Positions 12,025-26,634 of a stretch of 64,000 nt of DNA are shown here, piece by piece (position 1 is the stretch's first letter; every line of letters begins with the position of its first letter). The notes below the pieces were generated by a model that made no database searches, was not told the DNA's origin, and saw nothing but the letters and a program-made list of their open reading frames with translations. The stretch spans positions 620,001 through 684,000 of the forward strand of contig BLZA01000040.1 of assembly GCA_013423385.1 (NCBI GenBank), given 5' to 3'. The translations under genes were made by a program, and so were the position numbers. Source of the stretch: Naganishia liquefaciens. Its lineage: Eukaryota; Basidiomycota; Tremellomycetes; Filobasidiales; Filobasidiaceae.

Positions 12025-13945
12025 CTAATCGAACCGAATCTTCTTGGCAGCAGGCGCATCACTCGTGTCCTTGTAGAACGCTCCATAGCTTCCATGCTCC
12101 TTCTTCTTGATCGTCCCGCTCATCTGCGCCAGCGCCTCGGGAATCTCCACCCCGGCGTCCCGGAGGACACGCTTGAATTCGCCGGCGAGGGATTTCTCGT
12201 GTGCTTCGCCCGTGTAGAACGTGATGGCCTTGCCGGAGAGACCGGCACGACCGGTTCGACCGATACGGTGGACATAGTCCTCTGCGCGACGCGAGCGTTA
12301 GCGGGTCGAGCCATTTCCCAAATGTGGAAAAAGGGGTCACGTACCAGTCGTCAGTGGAAACGTCACATTGATAACCAACTGCACGCTCGGGATATCGAGA
12401 CCACGCGCGGCCACGTCTGTTGCCACGAGGACATTCACGCTACCATCCTTCAGACTGTTCAACGCCCGAATTCGTGCGTCCTGGCCCAGATCGCCATGCA
12501 GCCCGGCGACCTTGTACCCGGCACGCTTGATCGTCTGCTCGAGACGCGTCGCTTCCTTTTTGTACAAAGCAAACACAAGGATTCGCGCGGGCACGAGCGA
12601 GGATTTCGGGAACGTCTTGAAGAAATCACGCAGGTGGCCGAGTAGCCGGCCTTCCTTTTCGCGCGTGTTCTCGAAAACTTCGACAACTGCGGGGATAGCA
12701 GTCAGCACGGCCGATAGCATCCGATCACGCTGATCATACCCTGAGTGATCCTCTTGTTGGCCGTCAGCTCGTCACTGCCGACGGTGATGTGTACGGGCTT
12801 TGTTAGGAAGGTGCTCGCGAGACGACGGACAGATTCCGGCCATGTGGCGGAGACTGCGAAAAAAGGCAGAGCAGAATAGGAAGAAGGAGAGGCACAGTAG
12901 AGGTCAGGCGAAATACTATCGCGGAGGAACGAGGCTGGCTTACACATGACAGTCTGCCTGCCTTGCTCCTTGGACGGACAGAATCCGATAATCTTTCGAA
13001 TATCATTCTCGAATCCCTGATCGAGCATTCTATCGGCCTCGTCGAGAACGAGGTATTTAACGCTGCGAGGCGTTAGTGACATGGAATGGCACGCTCGGCG
13101 CAGCTCACTTTGAGAAATCCACGTCTCCGCTGTTGGCGAGATCCAGTATTCTGCCCGGCGTACCCACAACCACACGCACGTCCTTTTGCCTGACCTGCCT
13201 CACTTGCTCATCCCGCGACATACCACCAAACAGGCATACGGCATCAATGCCCACGTGTTTGCCAAGCGCCGAGACCGTGTCGTACGTCTGCAGCGCGAGT
13301 TCTCTCGTAGGGGCGAGAACGAGGAGCTGAATAGGGTTGGTGTTGCCCTTGCCTTTCCCCTTGGCTGCGGGAATACTCTTGGGCAAGGTCGTGAGCAGTT
13401 GAAGACCGGGCAAGCCGAACGTGAGTGTCTTTCCCGAACCGGTTTCAGCGATACCGATAACGTCGTCGCCCGCAAAGAGTCGAGGCCAACTGGCTGCCTG
13501 GATCGGTGTCGGGGAGGTGTACGAAGCAAGGTAGGGTGCGAATGACGGGTTGATCGGCAGGGAAGCGAGCGATAGGAGGAGACGGTACGGAGTAGGCTTG
13601 AGAGTGATGGAGTGGGTTGCAAGGAAGGCATCGCTTTCGGATTGAGAGGCGAGAGCGGCGTCGAGCGAGGGCACAGCGGGGGTGGATGTCGCTTCAGCGG
13701 GAGTCGACGCGGCGGTGTTGCTGGAGATCGCGGCTTCCTTTTTCTGGACCGTACTGTCAGCTCGTTGTGTACAGAGCCGGTTGAAACGGACTCACAGCCT
13801 TCTTGGCGGCTTTGCGTGCCTTTTTCTCCTCCTTGGTCTCTTCCTTGCCGTCCGTCACGTCATCTATCGTCCTCTTCTTCTTGTCCTTCTTGTCCTTTTT
13901 CTCCTTCTTCTCCTTCTTGGCGACGGGGATGGTATCGGCAGACAT
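12025..13945 (-). CDS. DBP3: Dbp3-type DEAD-box RNA helicase
   Basis: This is an ATP-dependent RNA helicase for nucleolar 60S pre-rRNA processing. The protein opens with a Lys-rich tract ([20 protein letters not shown]) characteristic of Dbp3. Motifs follow in order: Q-motif region [14 protein letters not shown], motif I AETGSGKT, Ia PTRELA, Ib [50 protein letters not shown] and [12 protein letters not shown]. The C-terminus [20 protein letters not shown] is short. All catalytic motifs look intact. About six introns are needed. The gene is divergent from ALG1 with 211 bp between the two start codons, so both probably share a promoter region. Confidence 0.88.
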
Positions 13946-14156
13946 GATGGCTGAGTGGATTGACCGAATTCTCAAGCTCCACGAGCCGCAACCATGAAAC
14001 ATGTCGCCTTGTCCGCTCGAAATCTCTGCAGTCACGTGACACCCCCTATCCGGAAGCAGATTCCTTCGGGCCTCCACCGAGACATCGACGTCTACTCATA
14101 TCGCCTGGGCTGAAATCTCCCAGTCACGCAGCAGTGCAGCACACAGCGAGTCCAAG

Positions 14157-15944
14157 ATGCTCACGCAACTACTCATCCTCGTGCTGCTCTTGCTCCCTTC
14201 CCTCTCGCTCCTCGTATACCACCTCGCCCGTCACCATGACCCCAAGACGCGACGCAAGAGCGCGGTTGTCCTCGTTCTCGGCGATGTCGGCAGAAGTCCA
14301 CGCATGATGTACCATGCGCAGAGTCTTATGCGCGAGGGGTACGAGGTGGCGCTCGTGGGATACAAAGGTGAGCTTACCTGCCTACGCCCTTCATTAGAAT
14401 CATCTTGATCATGTCGGTACAGGCACTCCACCCTTGGCGTCGCTCGAAACGTCCAAAGCCGTGACGATCCATTATATTCCCCCGCCGCCAAAGCCGCTCG
14501 AGACGATGCGCCTGCCGTTCCTCATTGTCGGACCTATCAAAGTGCTGTTTCAGGTATATGGAATGCTGCGAATCTTGATGACATACCCGCGCGGACTCGG
14601 CGCCGAGGTTTTGCTCGTTCAGGTGCGCCGCATGACTCCTTGGTGTTCTCGTCAAGCTTACGAATGTATAATAGAACCCGCCGTCAATTCCGACGCTGGC
14701 CATTGCTCAGATCGTGTCTTTTGCAAGAGGAAGCAAGCTCATCACTGACTGGCATAACACGGGGCATAGCATTCTGGCGCTCAAGCTCGGACAGAATCAC
14801 GTGCTCGTGCGTATAGCGAGGTGGTGCGTGTTTACCCTTTTGATCAGCTTGGGAGAAGACTAATGAACACGTAGGTTTGAGCAGACGTTTGGAAGGCGCG
14901 CTGGGTGTCATCTTTTCGTGACGGAAGCCATGAAGCGGGCGCTCTCAAAAAAGTGGAAGCTCGAGTGCGTCCCTCTCGGCCGTTTTCCACCATTGTACTG
15001 ACGTCGACGAAAGAGGTGACAAGGTCGTCTTGCATGATCGTCCGCCAGAACATTTTCGGCGTAGCAACCCCGAAGAAATTCATGAGGTGAGTCTAGAGCC
15101 AAGCTTTGTCCCGGAGAGCATGCGTTGACGCAGAGATAGCTCTTTGCACGACTCATCCCGACGCTCGAGCCGCCACTTCCCGCCGGTTTCGCGCGCGCGG
15201 ATCTCCTGACAGTACAAACCCCCGAGACGGGCGTCATCCAGATGCGCCCGGGGCGGCCCGCGCTCGTGGTGTCGTCCACAAGCTGGACGCCCGACGAAGA
15301 CTTTGGCGTCTTGCTTGCCGCGCTCGACGAATACGCCGCGGACGAGACTCGTCCTGCACTAGTGGTGCTGGTGTCAGGTAAAGGCGGAGCCCTCCGACGG
15401 GATTTCGAGGACACCGTCAGGGAACGTGAAGCGAGTGGGCGGTGGCGGAATGTGACAGCGCGCACGACGTGGCTTGCGATGCGTGACTATCCGATTTTCC
15501 TCGGCGCGGCGGATCTCGGAGTGTGTTTGCATTCCAGTAGCAGTGGACTGGATTTGCCGATGAAGGTCGTGGATCTGTTTGGCTGCGAGGTGCCCGTCTT
15601 GGCCAGGGGGTTTCAGTGGTAGGTGCCATGTGTACGAGCAAAAGGCGGGGGCTGACGGGGACTGATTCGGGCAGTATTGGCGAGTTGGTCAAGGAAGGGG
15701 AGAATGGGAGGATCTTTTATTCCGCAACCGAGCTTGCACGGCAACTTGCTGTACGTCCAATCGTACCGTTTCGCATCCAGCTAGACCCCGTTTCCAGGAC
15801 ACCTTGCGTGGATTCCCAGATGCACCGGATCTGCGCAAGCTTCGAGCATACTTTGAAGCTGATGGCACAGCGAGGGACTGGAAATCATGGGACCAGCAGT
15901 GGCGCGAAGCCGTGCGTCCGGTGTTGGCCAAAAAAGAACAGTAA
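14157..15944 (+). CDS. ALG1: ALG1 beta-1,4-mannosyltransferase
   Basis: This GT33 enzyme adds the first mannose to GlcNAc2-PP-dolichol on the cytosolic face of the endoplasmic reticulum. The N-terminus is a hydrophobic anchor (LLILVLLLLPSLSLLVYHLA), followed by VVLVLGDVGRSPRMMYHAQS, the classic Alg1 opening. Later exons read LLVQNPPSIPTLAIAQ, TDWHNTGHSILALKLG, CHLFVTEAMKRAL, PALVVSSTSWTPDEDFGVLL, LHSSSSGLDLPMKVVDLFGC (acceptor and nucleotide-binding region) and GELVKEGENGRIFYSA. About seven introns of 45-65 nt interrupt it. The stop lies 62 bp from the stop of the convergent HMG gene. The order and identity of the motifs make the assignment secure. Confidence 0.9.
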
Positions 15945-16006
15945 AACGTGTAGGCTTGGATTGATCATCACATAGTCTATACAATTAAGACCCGAGGCTA
16001 TGTCGC

Positions 16007-16876
16007 TCAAGCTTGCTTGCCCTTCCATTCGGCGTACGTTTGCTTTTGCTCGTTGCTCTTGTTGACCCATTGCTACCGAGAAATCAGCATTCCTTCCTGT
16101 CATCACGCACATCAACTCACCTGCTTCTCCTCCTCGCTCATGACTGCCCACTTTTCTCCAGCCTTCTTGGCTGTGTAGACCGCGACGCCATTCTCGACTC
16201 CGTCCCGTTCCATCATCTGCTTCAACTCGTCGCTCTTTCGGAAATCATGCAAAAAGACAAAGAAGCTGCCTTGTGGTCTGGCAGGCTCTCCGCGTGCTTT
16301 ACGCGCGGCGGCGTTGCGGGCAGAGACCGAGAGAGATTTGGCGCCGGGCGCGATAAGACCGAGTTCCTCGACGGCGTCGGCGGGCAGGGACTCGTAGTAG
16401 CGCTTGTAGTCTGACTTGTACTTTTCCGTTGCGCGTTTCGCGGCGTCGTTGTATTTCTTCGTGGGGCGGGGTCAGGCGGCGGTTTTACAATTTCGCGGGG
16501 AAAGGGGCAGGACGTACCTTGCGATCCTCGGCGGACAAGGCGTTCCATCGCGCGCCAGCGACACGCGCAACCTCGTGGCTGTCAATCTTGCCGTCTTCTC
16601 GCAAATGATCACCCCGGATCGTAGGGTAGAGTTCTCGGAAGAATTCAGAGTACGGTCCCATGGGCGCCTTGGGCGGCGGGGCGAGACCCATGGATTTGGC
16701 CTCTTTTCGAGGGCTGTTAGCAAGAGATACACGTGCCGGAGAGTGACGCAAGACTCACTGGCTGCAACTTGGGCGGATGTCAGGGTTTTGAGGAGCGTTG
16801 CGGTGGTAGAGAATGCTCGGAGGGAAGGCATGGTGGATGTCATTGTTCGGACGGTGGGTTGCAGCATGGCGTGCAT
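16007..16876 (-). CDS. Two-box HMG protein, probably mitochondrial
   Basis: The spliced protein has a presequence-like N-terminus (SLRAFSTTATLLKTLTSAQ) and two HMG-box-like segments. The first covers PMGPYSEFFRELYPTIRG to VARVAGARWNALSAEDRK and the second GSFFVFLHDFRKSDEL to AKKAGEKWAVMSEEEKQ, ending in a short basic tail. This is the layout of Abf2/TFAM-type proteins that bend and package mitochondrial DNA. Four exons are required; the first intron ends at an AAAAG acceptor rather than at the nearer ACAG in order to keep the frame. Several in-frame Mets (16876, 16867, 16843) could start translation. A nuclear two-box HMG protein is the alternative. Confidence 0.7.
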
Positions 16877-17387
16877 GATGGACGGTGCAGGGATGAAGCG
16901 ACGAGTGGGGGGGGGGGAAGTGTTATTACTACAAGAAGACTCGGTTCAAATGCAATGCCGCTAACCCATCCGCCACGCTGCGTCAGTCCGGCCGCCGGCG
17001 ATCCGCCTCGCCCGCGCGGCCCACGCGTCATCAAGTCGCGCGACCGAATGCGCCACGCCGTCGTCTCTTCCCTGAATTACTTCTTGTCAACGGAATATAG
17101 GTGGCATCGATTCGTGTGCTATCCTCCCAAGTCAGAGTACCGCAGCACTCCCAACTCTGCTCATCAGGCGATATAATTGAGAATCCCTCTGTATCACACT
17201 CATGGCGGGATTATTTATTCATAAACGGTCAACAATCAACTCGGCCGCTGTCACTCTGCCCCTCGACGGACAGCATTGACTCATCACCTCGATCTGAACA
17301 CGTCCAACACGCATGAATGAGCCAGCCCATCGATCCTCTGTCTATACAACCCTGCCTAGCGGTCCCCCCATCAGGAAAAAGCACCGC
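16877..17387. other. Intergenic region between HMG gene and VTA1
   Basis: No coding signal is apparent. A run of 11 G (16907-16917) lies about 30 bp upstream of the HMG gene start. The stretch nearest 17388 is the 3' flank of VTA1. Confidence 0.5.
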
Positions 17388-18936
17388 CTAACCTCCCTCC
17401 GACCGCCCCTCAACGAGATCCAACGCGAGCCTCAACTCCTTGCGCGCCGTCTCGAGGTCCTCGTAATCGAGCGCCGAAATGGCCCATCGGGCGTGCTTCT
17501 GGCACCGCTCGAGTGTCTTGGGGTCGAGCGTTTCGGGATATGCGGGTGGAGCGCTTGCGGGTGGTTGAGGCGTTGAGAATGGCGGGGGTGACGGTGGTGG
17601 TAGTGGCGCTGATGGAAGCGGTTGGGCCGCTGATGGGAGGGTAACGGGCGCGGACGGGAGGATTGAGTCTGTGGGTTCATTCTCAAGAGGTATCACGGGC
17701 GGTTCCCCTGCCGTTGGTGGAGGCGCATTGGGCGTTGCGTGAGGATCCAAGCCGATGTCGCTGTTTACGTGCAGCGGACTCGATGGCGGTGACGACGGCG
17801 CGGGTTCGTCCATCCCTGCGAAGCGGACTTGTTTGGTTTCGCTGCTTGTACTCGTACGACGGAAACCGCCGGACGCGCGGCGTGGGAGAGGATGGTCCGA
17901 GGGCGGAGGGGAAGGCAGGGAGGTGGACGGAGGGGAGGAGGGGGATGGGTCTGGTGCGGGGGAAGAGGGGGTTTCAGGCGGTGATGATGGAAGATTGGGG
18001 AGTCGGGGCAGCGTCGTCGAAGGGGAAGCCACGGCGTTAACGTCCGATGACGCGACGGGTTCTTGTTCTTCTTTTCCTGCTTGTTCGTCTTCGCCGCCCG
18101 CTGCGATAAAACCCCGGAACATATCAGCCTGTGAGCGCGCAGCATGCATGGTGGAGTCAAACGCACGTGGGCCAGGCGTCGGAGTCCGGCCTTCCTTTAA
18201 CGCCTTGGCAATATCTGCCGCCTTCCATCGTGCGTATTGCTGTTTCTGCTCGAGCTGTGAGAAGACGAGCGTCAATCATGGGCTGGAGAGCGACAGGGAA
18301 TGCTTTACCTCGTCGCGCATCCCGTTGGGAGGATCAAAGCAGCGTAGGACGTCCATGAACTGGGAAGCGACGACAAACTTTCGAACTGTGGCCCTTTGAG
18401 GAAGAAAAAGACGTCAGCCCGCGCACGTTCGAAACAAGGACAGAGCGCCAACGCACTTGGTCGCCTTTCCGGCGCGATCTTCATTGTCCGCTTGCAGGAA
18501 AACCTTGATGGCGAAATTCTCGACGTACGCTGACCCGGCTGCTTCGTCTGTGATCGTTGCATGCTCAACGCCCGAGTTGGCATCGAGGAGGGACGATTTC
18601 ATCTAGATGTCGAGAGGCGTTCAGTCGGGCGATTGCCTAGAGGCAAGGGGGAAAGGGAAAGCGTACGGATTCGAGTATGTCGAGGAGATTCATGAGGAAT
18701 TTATTTGCCTCGTGGGATCGCTTTGTGGGGAGCTTCATGCTTGCTGATGCGGCGGAGAAGCAGCCTAAAGACAGATGCATCGGCTTCAACGACCAGTGTG
18801 GATTGGACAGCGTGTAAGGGTACTTGCACCAGTAAGACATGACCGGATCTGCCTTGCGCAGTTCGCGCGCACGACGGAGGATTTGCTCGCATGTGGGCTT
18901 GAGCTCGGCGGGGACGGCCTCTGCGGGGATGTCCAT
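17388..18936 (-). CDS. VTA1: Vta1-type ESCRT-III / Vps4 cofactor
   Basis: Vta1 stimulates the AAA-ATPase Vps4, which disassembles ESCRT-III on endosomes. The N-terminus (AVPAELKPTCEQILRRAREL, then RKADPVMSYW) is the MIT-like N-terminal domain; later exons add HEANKFLMNLLDILE, ENFAIKVFLQADNEDRAGKA, KFVVASQFMDVLRCF and KQQYARWKAADIAKAL. A long Pro/Ser-rich linker of roughly 190 residues follows. The last 40 residues (LERCQKHARWAISALDYEDL, then ETARKELRLALDLVEG) are the conserved C-terminal domain that binds Vps4. The order and both conserved ends match the family. The gene is divergent from CEF1 with 243 bp between starts. Confidence 0.88.
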
Positions 18937-19008
18937 AGTGTGGCTGATGGGCGTCGTTGCCGAGTGATGTCGATAAAGAGCCGGGGTGAATGCTGGGTGG
19001 GATGATGA

Positions 19009-22002
<2,994 letters not shown>

Positions 22003-22959
22003 GCCGACGGGGTGTGCCGAGCCGTGTAGCATGAGACAATCAATGCAAAAAGAAGAGCATGTGCGTTCGTGGTGGCTGTCAGCCGTTGCCCACGGCGACT
22101 CTGCCCAGTACTATGGGTGAGATCCGCGTCGGATATATGGCGACCAGGGACGGGGAAATATGACGTACCAGCAGCGCAGCTGCCCCGCCCGGACCCAAAC
22201 GCGCGCCCCTACGTCGATTTGCATCCGCGCAGTTGTTGACACGCGCTCGACTCTGCCCCCGCGGGTTTGGTTTGTTTTGATTCTCGAGCTGGGTGGGTGG
22301 CCTGTCCCAACTGACGCGGTCGCTTAGCGGTCAGCCCGCCTAGCCATCCTGCGGATTGTCCTATCCTATCCTATCCTATCCTATCCTATCCTATCCTGCC
22401 CTATCCCATCCTCGTCGCAGCCAAGGGTACGCTCCTCCTCCCTGCGTCCAAGTTTCTATCGCATCACCGTCTCCCGTCCTCGTCTCTGCGCGGCCTCGTT
22501 CGATTCGTGTCTGCCTCTGTTGCCCCGCCGCCGGTCCGGGCCATCATCTTCCATCGACCGTCTTCCATCAAACGGCGGCCCTTTTGTCCTCGTCGGATCT
22601 GAAACGCACCCGCCCGCACATCGTCACGCCAGGAAGGGGAGACTCTGTTTTTTTCCGTGTTTGACTATTGCTGCGCTCTCGCACGTCTGTTTGTCGTCCT
22701 CGACACTTTACGATTCGCCCGTCTCGCCAATGCCTTAGACCGCGTTTCGACTCGTCTTTTGCTTGCTTATTCCGACTACAACACGCTCGTTACTTGATTC
22801 ACCTTCCTTTTATTTCGCCCGTACATTCCCGCCCTCGACAAGTCCAGAACCCAGAATCCCTTTGAATATCATCGCCGGTACAACCTTGAACACACCTTGT
22901 CGACTGGCACAAACATACACACACACATACATACACACCAGCCCCTAAACATACCAGCC
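22003..22959. other. Long pyrimidine-rich leader/promoter of the kinase gene
   Basis: No exon is evident. From about 22355 the plus strand is strongly C/T-rich, with a (CCTAT)n repeat, and ends in CA-repeats just before the kinase start at 22960. Such CT-rich tracts are common in fungal promoters and 5' leaders of highly or complexly regulated genes; here that role is inferred. Confidence 0.45.
22359..22397 (+). repeat. (CCTAT)n microsatellite
   Basis: About seven and a half head-to-tail copies of the pentamer TCCTA, followed by a degenerate tail. It lies 560 bp upstream of the kinase start. Confidence 0.9.
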
Positions 22960-25900
22960 ATGGACGCACAGCCTCAAGCGACCTCGAGCGGTCGTCGTCC
23001 GGCCCAGCCTGAACCTTCCGGCTCAAACCAGCAACATCGTTCCGACAAGTCCAAGCGTCTGTCGTCGACTTCGGGCGCGACGAGGGAGGATGCCAAGATG
23101 ATTGGCCAGTGGAGAATTGGACGAACGATCGGCAAAGGTAGCTCTGGTACGTCTCTGGGGTGCTGTTCAATAAGCGTCTGCAGCAGTACTTGAACCCCTG
23201 CTTCCTTTGCGCAGGTCGCGTCAAGATTGCCAAACACTCGGTGACGGGTAAATACGCCGCCATCAAGATTGTGCCCAAGGGGCTCATCCTCAACTCACGC
23301 ATGTCCATGTCCGAGGCCGGAGCGCGCGCGGACAAGGTATTGCTCGGGATCGAGAGGGAGATTGTCATTATGAAGTTGATTGATCATCCGAATGTTCTCA
23401 ACCTGTACGACGTGTGGGAGACGAGCGGGGAACTGTGAGTGGACATTTTCAGAGGGCCCGTCGCCGTGCTGACTCGTTGGTAGCTACCTGATCATGGAAT
23501 ACGTGCCGGGAGGGGAACTTTTCGACTACCTCGTCAAGCGCGGTCGGCTCCCCGAAACCGAAGCGCTGCACTATTTTCAACAAATCATTCACGCCGTCGA
23601 CTATTGCCATCGCTTCAACATTTGTCATCGCGACTTGAAGCCCGAGAACCTGTTGCTGGACAAGGACAAGAATATCAAGGTGGCGGATTTCGGAATGGCC
23701 GCGTGGGAGGCCGGCGAAAAGATGTTGGAAACGAGTTGCGGCAGTCCGCATTATGCCAGTCCCGAGATTGTCGCTGTAAGTCGTCGACTGGTGGGGGGGG
23801 GGGGGGGAGGGACAGAAGCCCCGCGCGATAGCTTGCTGACGTTGCGTCGCAACAACAGGGCCAAGCATATCATGGTTCCTGCTCCGACATTTGGTCGTGC
23901 GGTATCATTCTCTTTGCACTGATCACCGGTCGGCTGCCTTTTGACGATGACAATATTCGCGTCTTGTTGCTCAAAGTGAAAACCGGAATCTTTGATATGC
24001 CAGAGGAAGTGCAGGGTCCCGTTCGGGATTTACTTTTCCGGATGCTGGAAAAGGATCCCAAGAAGAGGATCACTGTGAGTTTCCCGATGCGCGCGGGGTG
24101 GCCGGACGGTTTGGCTCACTCCCGCTCGATAGATGCCCGAGATCTTGGCCCACAAGTGGTTTACCAGTCAGGCGGTGCGAGAAATTCCTGGACGACCACT
24201 GGTCTCGCCTCCGAGTCTGGATGAAGTGGAACGGCCGGTCAACAGTGAAAAGGATATTGATCCCGATATCTTGGGCAACTTGAAGACGCTTTGGCATGGT
24301 GCACCGGATGAGGCCATTATTGAGGCCCTGATGAGCCGAGAGTGAGTCTCGTCCGGAAACGCACACAGAGAGACCGCTGACACGCCGCTAGAAAAACCTG
24401 GGAAAAGGCCATATATCACCTCTTGGTCAAGTACCGCACGAGGCATCTTGAAAACTACAACCTCGATGACGATGAAATTGCTGCCGCCGCCCAGAAAAAA
24501 ATGATTGGCAAGAAAAAAAGAGAGGCCAAAGCGCAGAACGCGGGACACCACGGTCGAGCGGCACTTCAAGAGACAGCCCACGTCCGATCGAGTCAGAACT
24601 CGTCCTCGCCGCCGCCGTCTCGGCCACAGGCACCAACACCGACAAAGGCACAGGGCGTCAACAAAACCGACATGGGCCCGACCGTTTCGGAACGCATGGC
24701 CAAGCTGAACCTGCCGACGCGTCAGGCACCGCAAGGACCGAGACCGCCGCTTTCACCGCGTCCGTCTCAGCGGTCCCAGCCTTCGACGCCCGCGACGGAA
24801 CATCCTCCCTTGCTGGCCCCGATCATCAGTGTGCAACAGCCATCGCCGTCTTTGCTGCGGACCGAAAACACGGCAGGCGCTGCCGAGCGCCCGCTTTCGC
24901 CCATCAACGCTCCGCAGATTGATAATCCTGCCGTTCAGCGCTTCTTTGATGAAGTCGCGCAGCAACTCAACACGATGAGCGTCAGGTCTTCGGTCGCGTC
25001 CGAGACATTGACCCACTATGGCAACAATGTCAACAACATGATGAACGACTTTGGCGTCAATTTCAACTTTGATACCGGGCGCTCCGCCGATGACAGTCGA
25101 TTTGCCGATGCCGACGATGACGAGAGCGATATCATGGCGTTGCATTCGCCGGCTTTGGGCGCCAACTCGGACACCTATTCCCTTGCTTCCGGTATCGGTC
25201 TCGGCTTTGGTGACGGTATGACGGGCCGCGACAGTCGCAGAACAAGCATGCTGTCCAACGGTAGCGCGCACTACGCGTCGTCGACCGTCTCGCGTGGCAC
25301 GCGAATACCAAGCAACGGCGAAGAGCGCTTGGTCAGTCCGAATCCTACCGGTGCCGAGTTTGCGCCCAGGCGAGCTGCACCAGCGCCACCTGCACCTTCG
25401 GCGCCCGTCACTCGTCCGAGAACGGACCGTGTGCGCCCACCGACGTTGGACATGTCGTCTGCGCAGGAAAACGTCGAGGAGCGGCTTTTGCCTAGGGATA
25501 GTTCGTACGTGGTCATTGATGCCGAAGATGCACGTGAAGGCTGGCAGAGCAGTCAGTCGAGTCGGGGCTCGATGACGTCGAGATGGGCCGATCCGAGCAA
25601 ACTGATGCGAAGGAAAAAGTCGACCGTGACGCAAATCGAGGCGACGCCTTTCCACCCCGATCTCTCGGGTGGCGCGCACTCTGCCACGTCTGCGTACTCG
25701 ACGTCCACCACGCCTTCGCCCAAACGATCATGGTTCCAAAACCTCTTCAACTTTAAGCCGCAACCATTCACGCTCTGGTCTTATGAATCCATTTCGACGA
25801 CGGCCAGTACCGTCCAGCGAGAATTGACCAATTATGGAGTCCGAATCGCTGTGGAGCGTTTGAAAGATCAGACTATTCTGAGATGCAAAATCAACGAGAT

Positions 25901-26296
25901 GAGAGGTAAGCTTGCGCGGCGTTTACCCCGAGCGATGCTGACCATTCGTAGACTCTCGAGGCGCCGTCGTCTTTATCAAGCCAGTCATGTTCAAGGTCGA
26001 GATCCTCAAGGCCGCCAGCACGCCGTCACGATACTCATCGGGCGTCATCATGACGCTCGTCAAGGGAGCCCAGTCTTCATTCAGAGGTAAGCATCATCGC
26101 AAGTATTGTCCGACCGGCCTCACTGACAGCTCCCTCAGACGTGTGCGATCTGCTGAGAAGAAACTACCGCCTCGATCAAGCCGTCACATACCCGGGAACT
26201 CCTTCAAGCGCAATGACATTTGCTACCAACCAATCGGGAGGCAAGAATCTGTCGCTGCCGTCACCGGCGAGCGCTACCACCGCCAGGTTTCTTTGA
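22960..26296 (+). CDS. Gin4/Nim1-class Ser/Thr protein kinase
   Basis: This is a CAMK-like kinase of the Gin4/Hsl1/Kcc4 group, which organises septins at the bud neck or septum and links morphogenesis to Swe1/Wee1. The kinase domain reads [20 protein letters not shown] (Gly loop), AAIKIVPKG (VAIK Lys), [26 protein letters not shown] (catalytic loop), VADFGMA (DFG), [16 protein letters not shown] (activation loop) and [13 protein letters not shown]. It is followed by a UBA-like segment [14 protein letters not shown], a long Ser/Pro/Thr-rich disordered region, and a C-terminal block ([33 protein letters not shown]) resembling the membrane-binding KA1 end. About eight introns occur; one holds a run of 15 G. 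Active-site residues all look intact. Confidence 0.88.
23793..23807 (+). repeat. Run of 15 G in a kinase intron
   Basis: A pure G tract lies about 15 nt after the donor of the intron that interrupts the activation-loop exon. Confidence 0.85.
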
Positions 26297-26634
26297 TCCA
26301 AATCTGCGCAGCTTGTAGAGGGTTATAATGAGGCGGAGTGACAGAATGGACGGTCTCTTGTGTATCTATCTCATTTATTGCGTGTAAAGAAGCGACAGTC
26401 GATACCAGATGTGTGCGGGTGGAGGATTAGAATCGGCGGTGCTGTCGGCTATTTCTCCACTCGCGTGTTGTAGCCAGAGTTTTCAGATGATCATCTTGCT
26501 GAATGCGCGAAAGGCGGAAGAAATTGTCCATGTGATGTGTCCCTATGATAAGTCCCTGTCCAACTGATCCTAATACACCTCGTACAATAATGGTCCATGG
26601 ATTTCTAAAAGGTATGATTGTCCGTTACCTGCCA
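26297..26634. other. Spacer between convergent genes
   Basis: The 338 bp between the kinase stop and the stop of the minus-strand Ser-rich gene are AT-richer than either gene and show no reading frame of interest. Confidence 0.6.

Noticed and set aside
22359-22397. Telomere-like or CRISPR-like array
   Set aside because: The unit TCCTA is a simple pentamer microsatellite without spacers and lies inside a promoter region.
24753-25679. 308-codon open frame on the minus strand
   Set aside because: It lies opposite the disordered region of the Gin4-class kinase and has Arg-rich composition typical of an antisense shadow.
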